This document shows, in pieces, positions 17,155-25,278 of a stretch of 64,000 nucleotides of DNA (position 1 is its first letter; every line of letters begins with the position of its first letter). Origin of the DNA: Hymenobacter baengnokdamensis. GTDB lineage: Bacteria; Bacteroidota; Bacteroidia; Cytophagales; Hymenobacteraceae. The notes beneath the pieces are model-generated. The model ran no database searches, was not told the DNA's origin, and saw nothing but the letters and a program-made list of their open reading frames with translations. Made by a program: the position numbers and the translations under genes. Where the stretch lies: NCBI RefSeq assembly GCF_008728635.1, contig NZ_CP044285.1, forward strand, positions 434,001 through 498,000, given 5' to 3'.

Positions 17155-19461
17155 ATGCCTAAAAAATTACTGTGCCTGCTGCTGGCCCTTAGCCTGGCCG
17201 CGCCCACCATGGCTCAGAAAGTGGGCCTGGTGCTGAGTGGTGGTGGCGCCAAGGGCCTGGCGCATGTCGGGGTGCTTAAGCAGCTGGAAGCCAATGGCAT
17301 TCCGATTGATTATATCGTCGGCAACAGTATGGGGGCAGTGGTAGGCGCCATGTACGCCGCCGGCTATTCGCCAAAGGATATTGAGCAAATTGTCCTCTCG
17401 GATGAATTCCAGAACTGGGCCTCGGGTAAAGTGCTACCCGACAAAACATTTAATTTCCTTACTGCTGAGCCGTCGCCCTCGTCCTTGCGGCTGGGGCTAT
17501 CGATTGATTCTTCGTTCAAAGCCAATATCTCGCCCAACCTGGTCAACGACCTCAACCTGAACTTTGCGCTGGCCCGGCTATTGGCTCCGGCGGCCGCCGC
17601 GGCCAAATACAACTTCGATAACTTATTTGTACCCTACCGCTGCCTGGCTACGGAGGTCTTCACGCGCAAGCAGGTAGACCAGAAATCGGGCTTGCTCGCC
17701 GATGCCGTGCGCAACTCGATGGCCTACCCGCTGGCTTTCCGGCCTATTCGCAACCTCGACGGGCGCTACCTTTTTGACGGAGCAGTACTCGACAACTTCC
17801 CAACCGACGTGATGCGGAAAGACTTTCAGCCCGACATCATTATCGGGGTGAACGTAGGTGATGTGGCCCTTAAAAAATATCCTTTTAAAAAGGATGATGA
17901 CTTGCTGACCAGCACCCTTTTCTTTTTGGGCACCAGCGTAGCCGACACCAACAGCGTAGGCAAAAACGGAATATATATCCAGCCCGATTTGGGAAACCTC
18001 GGCGCCGCCGACTTCGACAAAGTGCGCACCCTCATTGCCAAAGGCGACACTGCTGCCCAGCTAAAGCTGGACGAGATTAAGCGCCGCATTACGCGCCGCG
18101 TAGACACGGTGGCGCTCCAGCGCCGCCGGCTGGCTTTTCAGCAGAGCGTACCGGCCCCGCGCTTTGTAAAAGTGGAGGTAAACGGCCTGCGCCCCGACCA
18201 AAACGAGTATGCGCGGCGCTTTTTTCGTAAGCAGGGCTCTACCTATAGCATTGATGACCTGGAAGAAGGCTATTACCGCCTGGCCTCGGACGACTATTTC
18301 CGCAATATCTACCCGCGTATTCGCTACGACGAGGCCCTGAAGGGGTACGTATTCAGCGTAGATGCGCAGCGTAACAACAACATTGCTACCGAGATAGGCT
18401 TCACGCTCAGTACCCGGCCTATCGAAAGTCTTTATTTGGGCGTAGAATTCCGCTACCTGCGGCAGCTGCTTTATTCGGCCGCGGCCAACGTGAGCGTGGG
18501 GCGCTTTTATAATGGCGCGCAGGGCACGTTTCGGATAAACGCGCCGGGCCGGCTGCCGTTTTACGTGGCGCCTATTGTTACCTATAACCAATGGGATTAC
18601 CAGCAAACCGGGGGCCTGCTCGGCCGCAACGTGCTCAACACCCAGGTGCAGCAGAAAGACACGAAGATTGGGACGCAGATTGGCGTTTCGCCCCGCTACC
18701 GCTCGCGGACGGTGCTCGATATCGGGGCCTTCTACAATACTGATTCGTATGCCAATACGCCCGAGCTACAGTCGTCGGACGTGCTAGACCGCACTTCCTT
18801 TAAGGGTGGTACGGCCGCCATCCGCTTTGCCCGCAACTCCCTCAACCGCAAGCAGTATGCCACGGCCGGCCGGCGCTATGTATTCACAGTGCGGGCCGTA
18901 ACGGGCACCGAGGTGTACGACCCCGGCACCACTTCCGTGTTTCAGCAACTGGGCGAGCAGTCGCAGCATCACCAGTGGCTGCAATTTCGGGGCACATACG
19001 AACGGTATCAGCCACTTAAAAACGAGAAATCGACCTGGGGCTATTTTGGCGAGCTGATGATAAGCGGCCAGGGCGAGTTTTTCAATTACCGCTCCTCACT
19101 GACCACTGCGCCCATCTTTTCCCCCCTGGCCGACTCGCGCACGCTGTTTATGGAGCATTATCGCTCGCCCCGCTTTGCAGCGGCCGGGCTGCGCTACTCG
19201 CAGCAGGTGCTGGGCAAGCTCGAATGGCGCACGGAAGTATTTACGCACCTTAACATCGCTCCGCTAGCTGATAATGAGCAGGTGGCCACGCGGGGCGCTG
19301 GCCTTAGCCGGCCTTACCTAACCGCCTCCACGGGCTTTATTTTTAATACGCCCGTGGGTCCGCTCGCAGTTCATGCCGAATATTATGACGACCCCGACCA
19401 CCGCCTGGGCGTGTATGGCCACCTTGGATATATTCTATTCAGAGGCCGGTCGTTAGAATAA
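17155..19461 (+). CDS. Patatin-like phospholipase with POTRA and outer-membrane barrel
   Basis: A 768-residue exported protein. Residues 1-21 are a signal peptide (LLCLLLALSLAAPTMAQ). The patatin domain follows: the oxyanion loop GGGAKG (29-34), the nucleophile motif GNSMG (Ser58), and the catalytic dyad Asp in FDGAV (about Asp208). Residues about 335-410 form a POTRA-like segment (VEVNGLRPDQNEYARRFF), and the remainder to the C-terminal phenylalanine-rich end (GHLGYILFRGRSLE) is a BamA/TpsB-like barrel. The architecture is that of PlpD-type (type Vd) autotransporters, so a phospholipase A activity displayed or held at the outer membrane is expected. It ends one base from the converging GH43 gene. 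Confidence 0.92.
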   Translation: MPKKLLCLLLALSLAAPTMAQKVGLVLSGGGAKGLAHVGVLKQLEANGIPIDYIVGNSMGAVVGAMYAAGYSPKDIEQIVLSDEFQNWASGKVLPDKTFNFLTAEPSPSSLRLGLSIDSSFKANISPNLVNDLNLNFALARLLAPAAAAAKYNFDNLFVPYRCLATEVFTRKQVDQKSGLLADAVRNSMAYPLAFRPIRNLDGRYLFDGAVLDNFPTDVMRKDFQPDIIIGVNVGDVALKKYPFKKDDDLLTSTLFFLGTSVADTNSVGKNGIYIQPDLGNLGAADFDKVRTLIAKGDTAAQLKLDEIKRRITRRVDTVALQRRRLAFQQSVPAPRFVKVEVNGLRPDQNEYARRFFRKQGSTYSIDDLEEGYYRLASDDYFRNIYPRIRYDEALKGYVFSVDAQRNNNIATEIGFTLSTRPIESLYLGVEFRYLRQLLYSAAANVSVGRFYNGAQGTFRINAPGRLPFYVAPIVTYNQWDYQQTGGLLGRNVLNTQVQQKDTKIGTQIGVSPRYRSRTVLDIGAFYNTDSYANTPELQSSDVLDRTSFKGGTAAIRFARNSLNRKQYATAGRRYVFTVRAVTGTEVYDPGTTSVFQQLGEQSQHHQWLQFRGTYERYQPLKNEKSTWGYFGELMISGQGEFFNYRSSLTTAPIFSPLADSRTLFMEHYRSPRFAAAGLRYSQQVLGKLEWRTEVFTHLNIAPLADNEQVATRGAGLSRPYLTASTGFIFNTPVGPLAVHAEYYDDPDHRLGVYGHLGYILFRGRSLE

Positions 19462-19462
19462 A

Positions 19463-20458
19463 CTAGCTCCTGAACAGCTTTTCTATCTCCGGCCCCGGCT
19501 GAGGTTCCGTAGAAGGCGTGCCAATGTGTGGCCAGCCTTCGGCATCATACACCACTTTATCGAGGAGCAGTACCCGACGGGAGTACCCCTGCTCGTCGTT
19601 GATGGCATCGAAGGTGGGCTGGCGGCGGTCGATGGCGTGATACAGCAGCCAGTCGTGGCCGGCCGAGTCGGTAACGAGGCAGTTATGGCCCGGCGCCTGC
19701 CAGCGCGCATTTTCGGTGAGAATGGTGCCGGCCGTGCCGGTAGCTTCGGCCAGCGTTTGGTAGGGGCCGGCCGCCTGCCGGGCGCGGGCCACCAGCACGG
19801 CATAGCGGGCATCGGGGCCGCAGCAGTTATCGCCCGAGTAAAACAGGTAGTACCAGCCCTGCCTGTAGTGTACCCAGCTGCCCTCAATGAGATGACCGTA
19901 CGCGTTGGCTTGCGCAGGACGAGGCTGCACTACTATCCGGGCTTCGCTTCCGGCAGCAAAAGCCAGGCCATCGGCCGCCAGCTCACGCACGCGCAGGGGC
20001 CCGAAGCCCGAGCCCCAGAATAGCAGCTGCTGTCCCGAGCCCGCCTCTACAAAGCGCATGGGGTCGATATTCTCGAAGCCCGGCCCGCCGGCCAGCAGCG
20101 GGTGGCCACTGTCGACAAACGGCCCGGCGGGCTGCTCAGCTACGGCTACGCCCAGGCACAGGCCGGCCGCCAGGTCGTTAGGCTGCGCCGAATAGAACAG
20201 TAGGTACCGCCCATCGGCGTGGCGGCTCACATCGGGTGCCCAAAAGCGCTGCGTGCTGGCTGCCCATACCGGCTTAGCGGGCATGGCTTCTCCCAGATGC
20301 TCCCAGCTTACCAGGTCGGGCGAGCGAGCCACCTGAAAGTTGAGGATGCGCCCTTGATACTTTGTTTGGGTGGCATAGGCGTAATAATAGCCATCGGGTG
20401 CCAGCAGCACGCTGGGGTCCGGGAAATCGGTATCCAGCACCGGGTTTTGGTAAGTCAT
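19463..20458 (-). CDS. Glycoside hydrolase family 43 protein
   Basis: A 331-residue five-bladed propeller enzyme of GH43, typically an alpha-L-arabinofuranosidase or beta-xylosidase/arabinanase. The three acidic residues are visible: Asp14 in TDFPDPS (general base), the Asp of FENIDPMRF near residue 130 (pKa modulator) and the Glu of LIEGSWVHY near 192 (general acid). There is no signal peptide, so it probably acts on short imported oligosaccharides in the cytosol, or is a non-classical export. The ATG at 20458 is chosen; the in-frame TTG further upstream is not needed. No other hemicellulose gene is adjacent, so substrate is unknown. Confidence 0.88.
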   Translation of the reverse strand: MTYQNPVLDTDFPDPSVLLAPDGYYYAYATQTKYQGRILNFQVARSPDLVSWEHLGEAMPAKPVWAASTQRFWAPDVSRHADGRYLLFYSAQPNDLAAGLCLGVAVAEQPAGPFVDSGHPLLAGGPGFENIDPMRFVEAGSGQQLLFWGSGFGPLRVRELAADGLAFAAGSEARIVVQPRPAQANAYGHLIEGSWVHYRQGWYYLFYSGDNCCGPDARYAVLVARARQAAGPYQTLAEATGTAGTILTENARWQAPGHNCLVTDSAGHDWLLYHAIDRRQPTFDAINDEQGYSRRVLLLDKVVYDAEGWPHIGTPSTEPQPGPEIEKLFRS

Positions 20459-20514
20459 ACGACGCAACAGCCAGTTTACAGAATAATATTATTTATTCAA
20501 TATATTTGATTTAT

Positions 20515-21207
20515 TTAACCCCACAGCGCACCCGGTGCTTCCAGCGGCAGCAGATGGCCGGCACCGGGCACCAGCTCCAGGCGCGAGCCGGCGGGCAGCA
20601 GCGGCAGGGTTTGCGAGCGTTGCGTAGCGGGTGAGATGGCGCGGTCGTGCTCGCCCACCAGCAGGCGGCAAGGCACGGCTACGTGGGGCATCAGGGCAGC
20701 TATGTCTTCACGGGTACCACGTTGCAGCCAGGCATCCCAGGCGACGTGCGAAGTACGCAGGTTGTCGGCCACCACGCGCTCGCGCCAGCCGGCGGGCACG
20801 GGCAGGCCGGTAATCTTGTCGAACGTCTTTTCAGCTTCGGCCCGCTGGCCGAAAGCCGTCCGGCTGGCAGCCCGGTCAGCCTCGCTGATGGGCTCGGGGG
20901 TAGGCGGCGAAGGCGACAGCAATAACAAGCCCCGCAGGCCCGCCGGCTGCCGGGCAGCCAGCGCCAGCGCAAACTTGCCCCCCATGCTATGCCCGATGAG
21001 CTGATAATCGGTTAGTTGATGCTCGTGAATGTAGGCAGCCAGCCAGTCGGCGTAGCTTTTGACTGAGTAATCGAACCCGGCCGGGGCGGCCTGCGCCCCA
21101 AAACCCGGCAGGTCGGGCGCCAGCAGCCGGGCGCCGGCAGGCAGCGGCAGCAAATCAAACTCGCGGCCCGCGCCGGCCCAGTAATGCAACGCAAGGTAAG
21201 TAACCAT
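20515..21207 (-). CDS. Alpha/beta hydrolase
   Basis: A 230-residue alpha/beta hydrolase. The nucleophile elbow is GHSMGG (72-77, Ser74); the acid is likely Asp in GEHDRA near 190 and the histidine in GAGHLLPLE near 220. The oxyanion region is HYWAGAGREF at residue 8. The start is ATG 21207 (MVTYLALHYW); more upstream in-frame sequence is Ala/Arg-rich and unlike the family. The protein stops only about 8 residues after the catalytic histidine (EAPGALWG), whereas relatives usually have a final helix of 10-20 residues, so the C terminus may be trimmed. Substrate unknown. Confidence 0.82.
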   Translation of the reverse strand: MVTYLALHYWAGAGREFDLLPLPAGARLLAPDLPGFGAQAAPAGFDYSVKSYADWLAAYIHEHQLTDYQLIGHSMGGKFALALAARQPAGLRGLLLLSPSPPTPEPISEADRAASRTAFGQRAEAEKTFDKITGLPVPAGWRERVVADNLRTSHVAWDAWLQRGTREDIAALMPHVAVPCRLLVGEHDRAISPATQRSQTLPLLPAGSRLELVPGAGHLLPLEAPGALWG

Positions 21208-21493
21208 GTAGAAAGCTGAACAGGTAATACCCGGGCTTGTACGCACGGGCTGGGGGTAGTTAGTACCGCGCTTGGCTTGCCCGCAGGCCCGTGCAGCCGC
21301 GGCCCGCCGAGCTACCGGAGCCTCCGAAAAAAAGTTGTGCGCCCGGCAATAACTTACTTGCACAACTTGCGGCTCACCTGCTACATTTGGCTTGATTATA
21401 GCGGGCTTCATTTTTAGCTCACTCCATCTTTTTTCTTAACGCTGCATACTATCGACCAGAAGCTCTACGTTCCCCTATAACCCGTAGTTCTTT

Positions 21494-22129
21494 ATGGAAC
21501 CCATGCAGCCGAGCGACTCCGCGCTCATCGCTCTCTACCTGGCCGGCCGCGAAACGGCCTTTGCCCAGCTGCTCCAGCGCCATCAGGCGCGGGTCTATAC
21601 GACTATCCAGCTGGTAGTGCGCGATGAGGACCTGGCCGACGACCTGACGCAGGATACGTTTATCAAGGCCATTCATACCCTCAAAAGCGGGCGGTACCAG
21701 GACGAAGGCAAGTTTGGCTCTTGGCTGTGCCGCATTGCGCACAACCTGGCCATCGATGCCTTCCGCCGCGCCAAGCGAGCGCCCCAAACCAGCCTCGATG
21801 ACAACATGGGGCTGGCAAACTCGTTACACCTCTCGGAAGAGTCGGCCGACGATATGCTGGGCCGAGAGGAAAGCCACGCGCACCTCCGGCAGCTGATTCA
21901 GGAACTGCCCACTGCCCAAAAGGAAGTATTGCTGATGCGCCACTACGGCGACATGAGCTTTCAGGAAATAGCCGACGCAACCGGCGTCAGCATCAATACC
22001 GCGCTGGGCCGTATGCGCTACGCCCTTATTAACCTGCGGAAGAAAATGGCCGCTCATTCGCTTTTATATGATTCAAACCTTACCCCACCCGACGTTGCTC
22101 CGCTACGTGTACAACGAATTGCCAGCTGA
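21494..22129 (+). CDS. RNA polymerase sigma-70 family factor
   Basis: A 211-residue ECF-like sigma factor. Region 2 is at about residues 12-80 (FAQLLQRHQARVYTTI, DEDLADDLTQDTFIKAI, GSWLCRIAHNLAIDAFRRAK) and region 4 at about 130-180 (ELPTAQKEVLLMRHYGDMSF, ATGVSINTALGRMRYA). A short tail beyond region 4 overlaps the next gene by 62 bases in another frame. This type of sigma factor is single-copy and well conserved in Cytophagales as I recall. No zinc-finger anti-sigma gene is next to it; the 74-residue downstream protein may fill that role. Confidence 0.92.
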   Translation: MEPMQPSDSALIALYLAGRETAFAQLLQRHQARVYTTIQLVVRDEDLADDLTQDTFIKAIHTLKSGRYQDEGKFGSWLCRIAHNLAIDAFRRAKRAPQTSLDDNMGLANSLHLSEESADDMLGREESHAHLRQLIQELPTAQKEVLLMRHYGDMSFQEIADATGVSINTALGRMRYALINLRKKMAAHSLLYDSNLTPPDVAPLRVQRIAS

Positions 22130-22292
22130 CGAACAGCATACTATCGAAGACGCGCTCCTGCACGACGCTGAGCTGGCGGCCACCTGCGCCGACCTGCTGC
22201 TGTCGCAGCGTACCCTCGATAGCCTGGCCCGTAACCCCCGCCCCGATACTACCGCGACTATTCTGCAGTATTCGCGCACCTTTATGCGCTAG
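22068..22292 (+). CDS. Small helical protein overlapping a sigma-factor gene
   Basis: A 74-residue acidic helical protein (MIQTLPHPTLLRYVYNELPA, EQHTIEDALLHDAELAATCA) that starts inside the 3' end of the sigma-factor gene, overlapping it by 62 bases. The pattern of an N-terminal helix with a conserved YNEL and ELAATC resembles the first helices of anti-sigma domains but lacks the zinc ligands and any membrane segment. Tight overlap suggests translational coupling, and a soluble anti-sigma or co-regulator role is a reasonable inference. It is followed by a palindromic terminator-like element at 22316-22360. Confidence 0.7.
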   Translation: MIQTLPHPTLLRYVYNELPADEQHTIEDALLHDAELAATCADLLLSQRTLDSLARNPRPDTTATILQYSRTFMR

Positions 22293-22315
22293 CGGGCTAC
22301 TTTTTAGCAGTAGGG

Positions 22316-22360
22316 AAAAGAACGTCGGGCTGAGCCAGCCGAAGCATGACGTTCTCTTTT
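22316..22360. terminator. Terminator-like palindrome of the GTC-GCTG/GAAGCAT repeat family
   Basis: AAAAGAACGTC (22316-22326) pairs with GACGTTCTCTTTT (22348-22360), with one bulge, and an inner GGCTG-AGC-CAGCC hairpin. It lies 24 bases past the 74-aa gene. The interior GGCTGAGC ... CGAAGCAT shares the core of the palindromes at 15970 and 32374. Confidence 0.6.
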
Positions 22361-22410
22361 AGTAGGGTAATTTTGTCGATAGCTCAGCCCCTTTCTGGGC
22401 CATTCCCGCA

Positions 22411-23097
22411 ATGACTCGCCCCGAACGGTTTCGCCGCTTTCTCGACTATTTCACCAGTAATTTTCCGGAGCCTAAAACCGAGTTGGCGTACCGTAACCCC
22501 TACGAGCTTATTGTGGCGGTAGTGTTGAGCGCGCAGTGTACCGACAAGCGCGTAAACCAGATAATGCCCGCCCTACTGGAGCAGTTTCCGACGGCCGCCG
22601 AGCTGGGCAGTGCCACGGCCGAGGACATTTTTCCGCTTATCCGCAGTATTTCGTACCCCAACAACAAGGCCAAGCACCTGGCGGGCCTGGGCCGCCTGCT
22701 GCTTGAAGAGTTTGGCGGCGAAGTACCCAGCAGCATTGAGGAGCTGCAGCTCCTGCCCGGCGTGGGCCGCAAAACGGCCAATGTGGTCGTGTCGGTGATT
22801 TACAACCAGCCCGCGATGGCCGTCGACACGCACGTTTTCCGGGTATCGCACCGGCTGGGGCTCGTGCCCAAAGCTGCCACCACGCCCCTGGCCGTGGAAA
22901 AAGCGCTGGTGCGCTACATTCCGCAGGAAATTATCCCGAAATCGCACCATTGGCTTATATTGCACGGACGCTATATTTGCGTAGCCCGCTCGCCGAAGTG
23001 CAGCATTTGCCCACTCACCGACTTCTGCGCCTACTACGCCAGGGAAGTAGCCGGGGCTACCGCCACGGGTAAGCCTTCGGCAAAAAGCCAGTCGTAA
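22411..23097 (+). CDS. nth: Endonuclease III (DNA glycosylase/AP lyase)
   Basis: A 228-residue base-excision-repair enzyme that removes oxidised pyrimidines and cleaves the abasic site. The helix-hairpin-helix LPGVGRKTANV (115-125) carries the catalytic Lys121; Asp139 in AVDTHVFRV is the catalytic aspartate; the [4Fe-4S] loop is CVARSPKCSICPLTDFC near residues 192-208. TAATTTTG at 22368-22375, 36 bases before the ATG, fits the -7 consensus. Its last 64 bases overlap the 3' end of the converging esterase gene, so the final about 20 residues are read on both strands. Confidence 0.95.
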   Translation: MTRPERFRRFLDYFTSNFPEPKTELAYRNPYELIVAVVLSAQCTDKRVNQIMPALLEQFPTAAELGSATAEDIFPLIRSISYPNNKAKHLAGLGRLLLEEFGGEVPSSIEELQLLPGVGRKTANVVVSVIYNQPAMAVDTHVFRVSHRLGLVPKAATTPLAVEKALVRYIPQEIIPKSHHWLILHGRYICVARSPKCSICPLTDFCAYYAREVAGATATGKPSAKSQS

Positions 23098-24230
23098 GCC
23101 GCGGCAAATTCGCGCTGCCAGAACCATTCGGCGTGCTGACCATCGGGCCGCACGTTGAACCGGAGGTTGGCGGCCGGCACGCCGGCTTCGCGCAGCGCCT
23201 CGCGCAGCGTGGCCATCAGGGGCACCATCGTGGGGCCTTCCTGTGCCCCGCACACGAAATACCAGCGGGTAGCGGGCCGGGGCCGGTGCTGTGCCACGTA
23301 AGCCAGCAGCGACTGCCCGGCAAACCAGTAGGCGGGTGAAAACACGCCCACCCGCCCAAACACCGCCGGGTAGCGCAGCGCCGCGTAGGTAGCCAGCAGC
23401 CCGCCCATGCTGGAGCCGGCAATACCAGTCGTTTCGCAGCCGGGCTGCGTGCGGTAGTGGTAGTCGATGTAAGGCTTGAGCGTGTGGACCAGAAAGTTGA
23501 CGTACTGCTCGCCCTGGCCGCCGTGCCGGGCGCGGCGGTTGCGCCAGGGCGAATACTCATCGAGCCGGTGCGGCCCCGCGTTGTCAACGGCTACTACCAG
23601 GCAGCCGCCCAGGTCGTGGCCGGCAGCAGCGAGCCGGTCGAGGGTTTCATCGACGCCCCACTCGCCGCTAAAGGACGTAAACTGGTCAAATACATTCTGG
23701 CCGTCTTGCAGGTACAGCACCGGGTAGCGGCGGGTGCCGGCCGCGTAGCCGGGCGGCAGATACACCCACACGCGCCGCGTACGCCGCAGCTGCGGCATCG
23801 GAAAAGCCGGGGCCAGAATGTGCACATTGGGTGAGGCCGAATGCTGGCGGGGCGGAATGATACCACCCTGGTCTTCCCAATTGAGCACCTGGAGTGATAC
23901 CACGCGCGGGCGCGGCCCAAACTGACAGCGCCGGTTGGGCATGGCCCGGTTATCGGCATCGGTTTCGATGGTAGCCCAGCTGCCGCGTGTAAACTTATAT
24001 TCGAGCAGCCCCCGGCCGGGTGGGATGGTTAGCGCGTAGCTGCCATCGGCCGGGTCGAAGGCCAGCGCAAAGGCCGGGTCGTCGGTCGTCCAGCCATTGC
24101 ACGAGCCCGTGAGGTAAATCGTAGCCCCGGCCGGGGTATTGGCTGGTATTGAGGTAAGTCGAAACGTAACGGGTGTCCGGGTGGCTCTTCGGCCTAGCCG
24201 GGAAAGCAGGCGGGAGAAGAGTTTTTTCAT
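23034..24230 (-). CDS. Esterase with N-terminal starch-binding-like domain
   Basis: A 398-residue protein in two parts. Residues about 18-120 form a CBM20/CBM48-type beta-sandwich (IYLTGSCNGWTTDDPAF, GLLEYKFTRGSWATIETD). Residues about 140-390 are an enterochelin-esterase-like alpha/beta hydrolase (YPVLYLQDGQNVFD, the nucleophile in GSSMGG near residue 280, VFSPAYWF). There is no cleavable signal peptide but the first 15 residues are strongly basic. It resembles Bacteroidota carbohydrate esterases; substrate not assignable. Its 3' end lies 64 bases inside nth on the opposite strand, an overlap that would give complementary mRNA tails. Confidence 0.85.
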   Translation of the reverse strand: MKKLFSRLLSRLGRRATRTPVTFRLTSIPANTPAGATIYLTGSCNGWTTDDPAFALAFDPADGSYALTIPPGRGLLEYKFTRGSWATIETDADNRAMPNRRCQFGPRPRVVSLQVLNWEDQGGIIPPRQHSASPNVHILAPAFPMPQLRRTRRVWVYLPPGYAAGTRRYPVLYLQDGQNVFDQFTSFSGEWGVDETLDRLAAAGHDLGGCLVVAVDNAGPHRLDEYSPWRNRRARHGGQGEQYVNFLVHTLKPYIDYHYRTQPGCETTGIAGSSMGGLLATYAALRYPAVFGRVGVFSPAYWFAGQSLLAYVAQHRPRPATRWYFVCGAQEGPTMVPLMATLREALREAGVPAANLRFNVRPDGQHAEWFWQREFAAAYDWLFAEGLPVAVAPATSLA

Positions 24231-24474
24231 AGCTGACTTTTTTGCAGCCTACGGCAAAGTAGGGGGCAAAGATTGCCCACCTGCCAGCACTACGGACTGC
24301 ACGCTCCGAGTTGACAGTACATGAAGAGTTTGTTAATATATTGCGGAGTTCTATTTCAAAAAACTATCTGACACCAGGGCTACTCGCTTCGCTGTGCCCA
24401 GACAAGACCTTTATAACAAGCCGCCGCGCATGCTGCGTTGTGCAGGGTTACTTTTAGCATTCAACCAGTTATAC

Positions 24475-25218
24475 ATGTTTGCAACACGAAAGGCTTTCCT
24501 TATTCTATTCGGTCTCCTGGTTTCCCGGTTGGCCGGCGCGCAAGGGCTTGCCCGCCGCGATTCCGGCGTTTCGGCCAGCATTGCGCGGGCCACTGAGCTG
24601 TATACTGCGGCTACCCAAGATGAATCGCGGCTGCTCAACGGCGGCGAATACCTCAACCTGGCCCCTTCGTACATCAAAGGCACGCCCTTTCTGCAATCGG
24701 ATAAGCTACACCGGGGCACTATCGACTACGATGGCCGCTCTTTTACCCGGGTGCCTTTGCAGTATGAGCAAAACCAGGACCAGGTGCTGGCCTTTGATTC
24801 GGTACGCGGCGTAACCATTCAGCTGATTCGGGAAAAGGTCCGGTTTTTTGCTTTTGACAACTATCATTTCGTATGGCTCCCAGCCGATTCGGCCGGGACT
24901 CTGGCCGCCGGCTTCTACGACCTGAAGCTCGATGGGCCGGCGCGCCTGCTGGTTCGACGCACCAAAATCATTACTAAATCTGCGGCGGGCCGTGGCCTCA
25001 GCGGGCAGTTTGCAGAAGAAACCCGCTTTTTTGTCCAGCATAAGGGCAGTACTTACCGGGTAGCAAAACTAGGCCAGGTATTGAGCCTGTTTGCAAGTAA
25101 AAAGCCCGAGCTGCAAAAATATGCCAGGGCTAATGCACTGAAATTCAACCCTGAAAACCGGGAATCGTCGCTAACGCAGCTGGTGAGCTACTACAACGAG
25201 CTGGCGCTGGCTCACTGA
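24475..25218 (+). CDS. Secreted hypothetical protein, first gene of an outer-membrane operon
   Basis: A 247-residue protein with a signal peptide (AFLILFGLLVSRLAGAQG) and no family I recognise with certainty. Visible features are GGEYLNLAPSYIKGTPFL near residue 55, a beta-rich middle (VRFFAFDNYHFVWLP), and a C-terminal helix QLVSYYNELALAH. It resembles the minus-strand gene at 43993-44724, which has SEYLNKG in the same place and ends in MLDYYNRIAVAK. It lies 60 bases upstream of the TonB receptor gene on the same strand. ATG 24475 is chosen; TTGACA at 24311 and TATATTGC at 24337 could be a promoter but the spacing is long. Confidence 0.65.
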   Translation: MFATRKAFLILFGLLVSRLAGAQGLARRDSGVSASIARATELYTAATQDESRLLNGGEYLNLAPSYIKGTPFLQSDKLHRGTIDYDGRSFTRVPLQYEQNQDQVLAFDSVRGVTIQLIREKVRFFAFDNYHFVWLPADSAGTLAAGFYDLKLDGPARLLVRRTKIITKSAAGRGLSGQFAEETRFFVQHKGSTYRVAKLGQVLSLFASKKPELQKYARANALKFNPENRESSLTQLVSYYNELALAH

Positions 25219-25278
25219 AGCCGCCCCGGCTACCTATGCGGTTGCCGCTTACTTTTTAAGCTACCTCCATCGCGCCAC

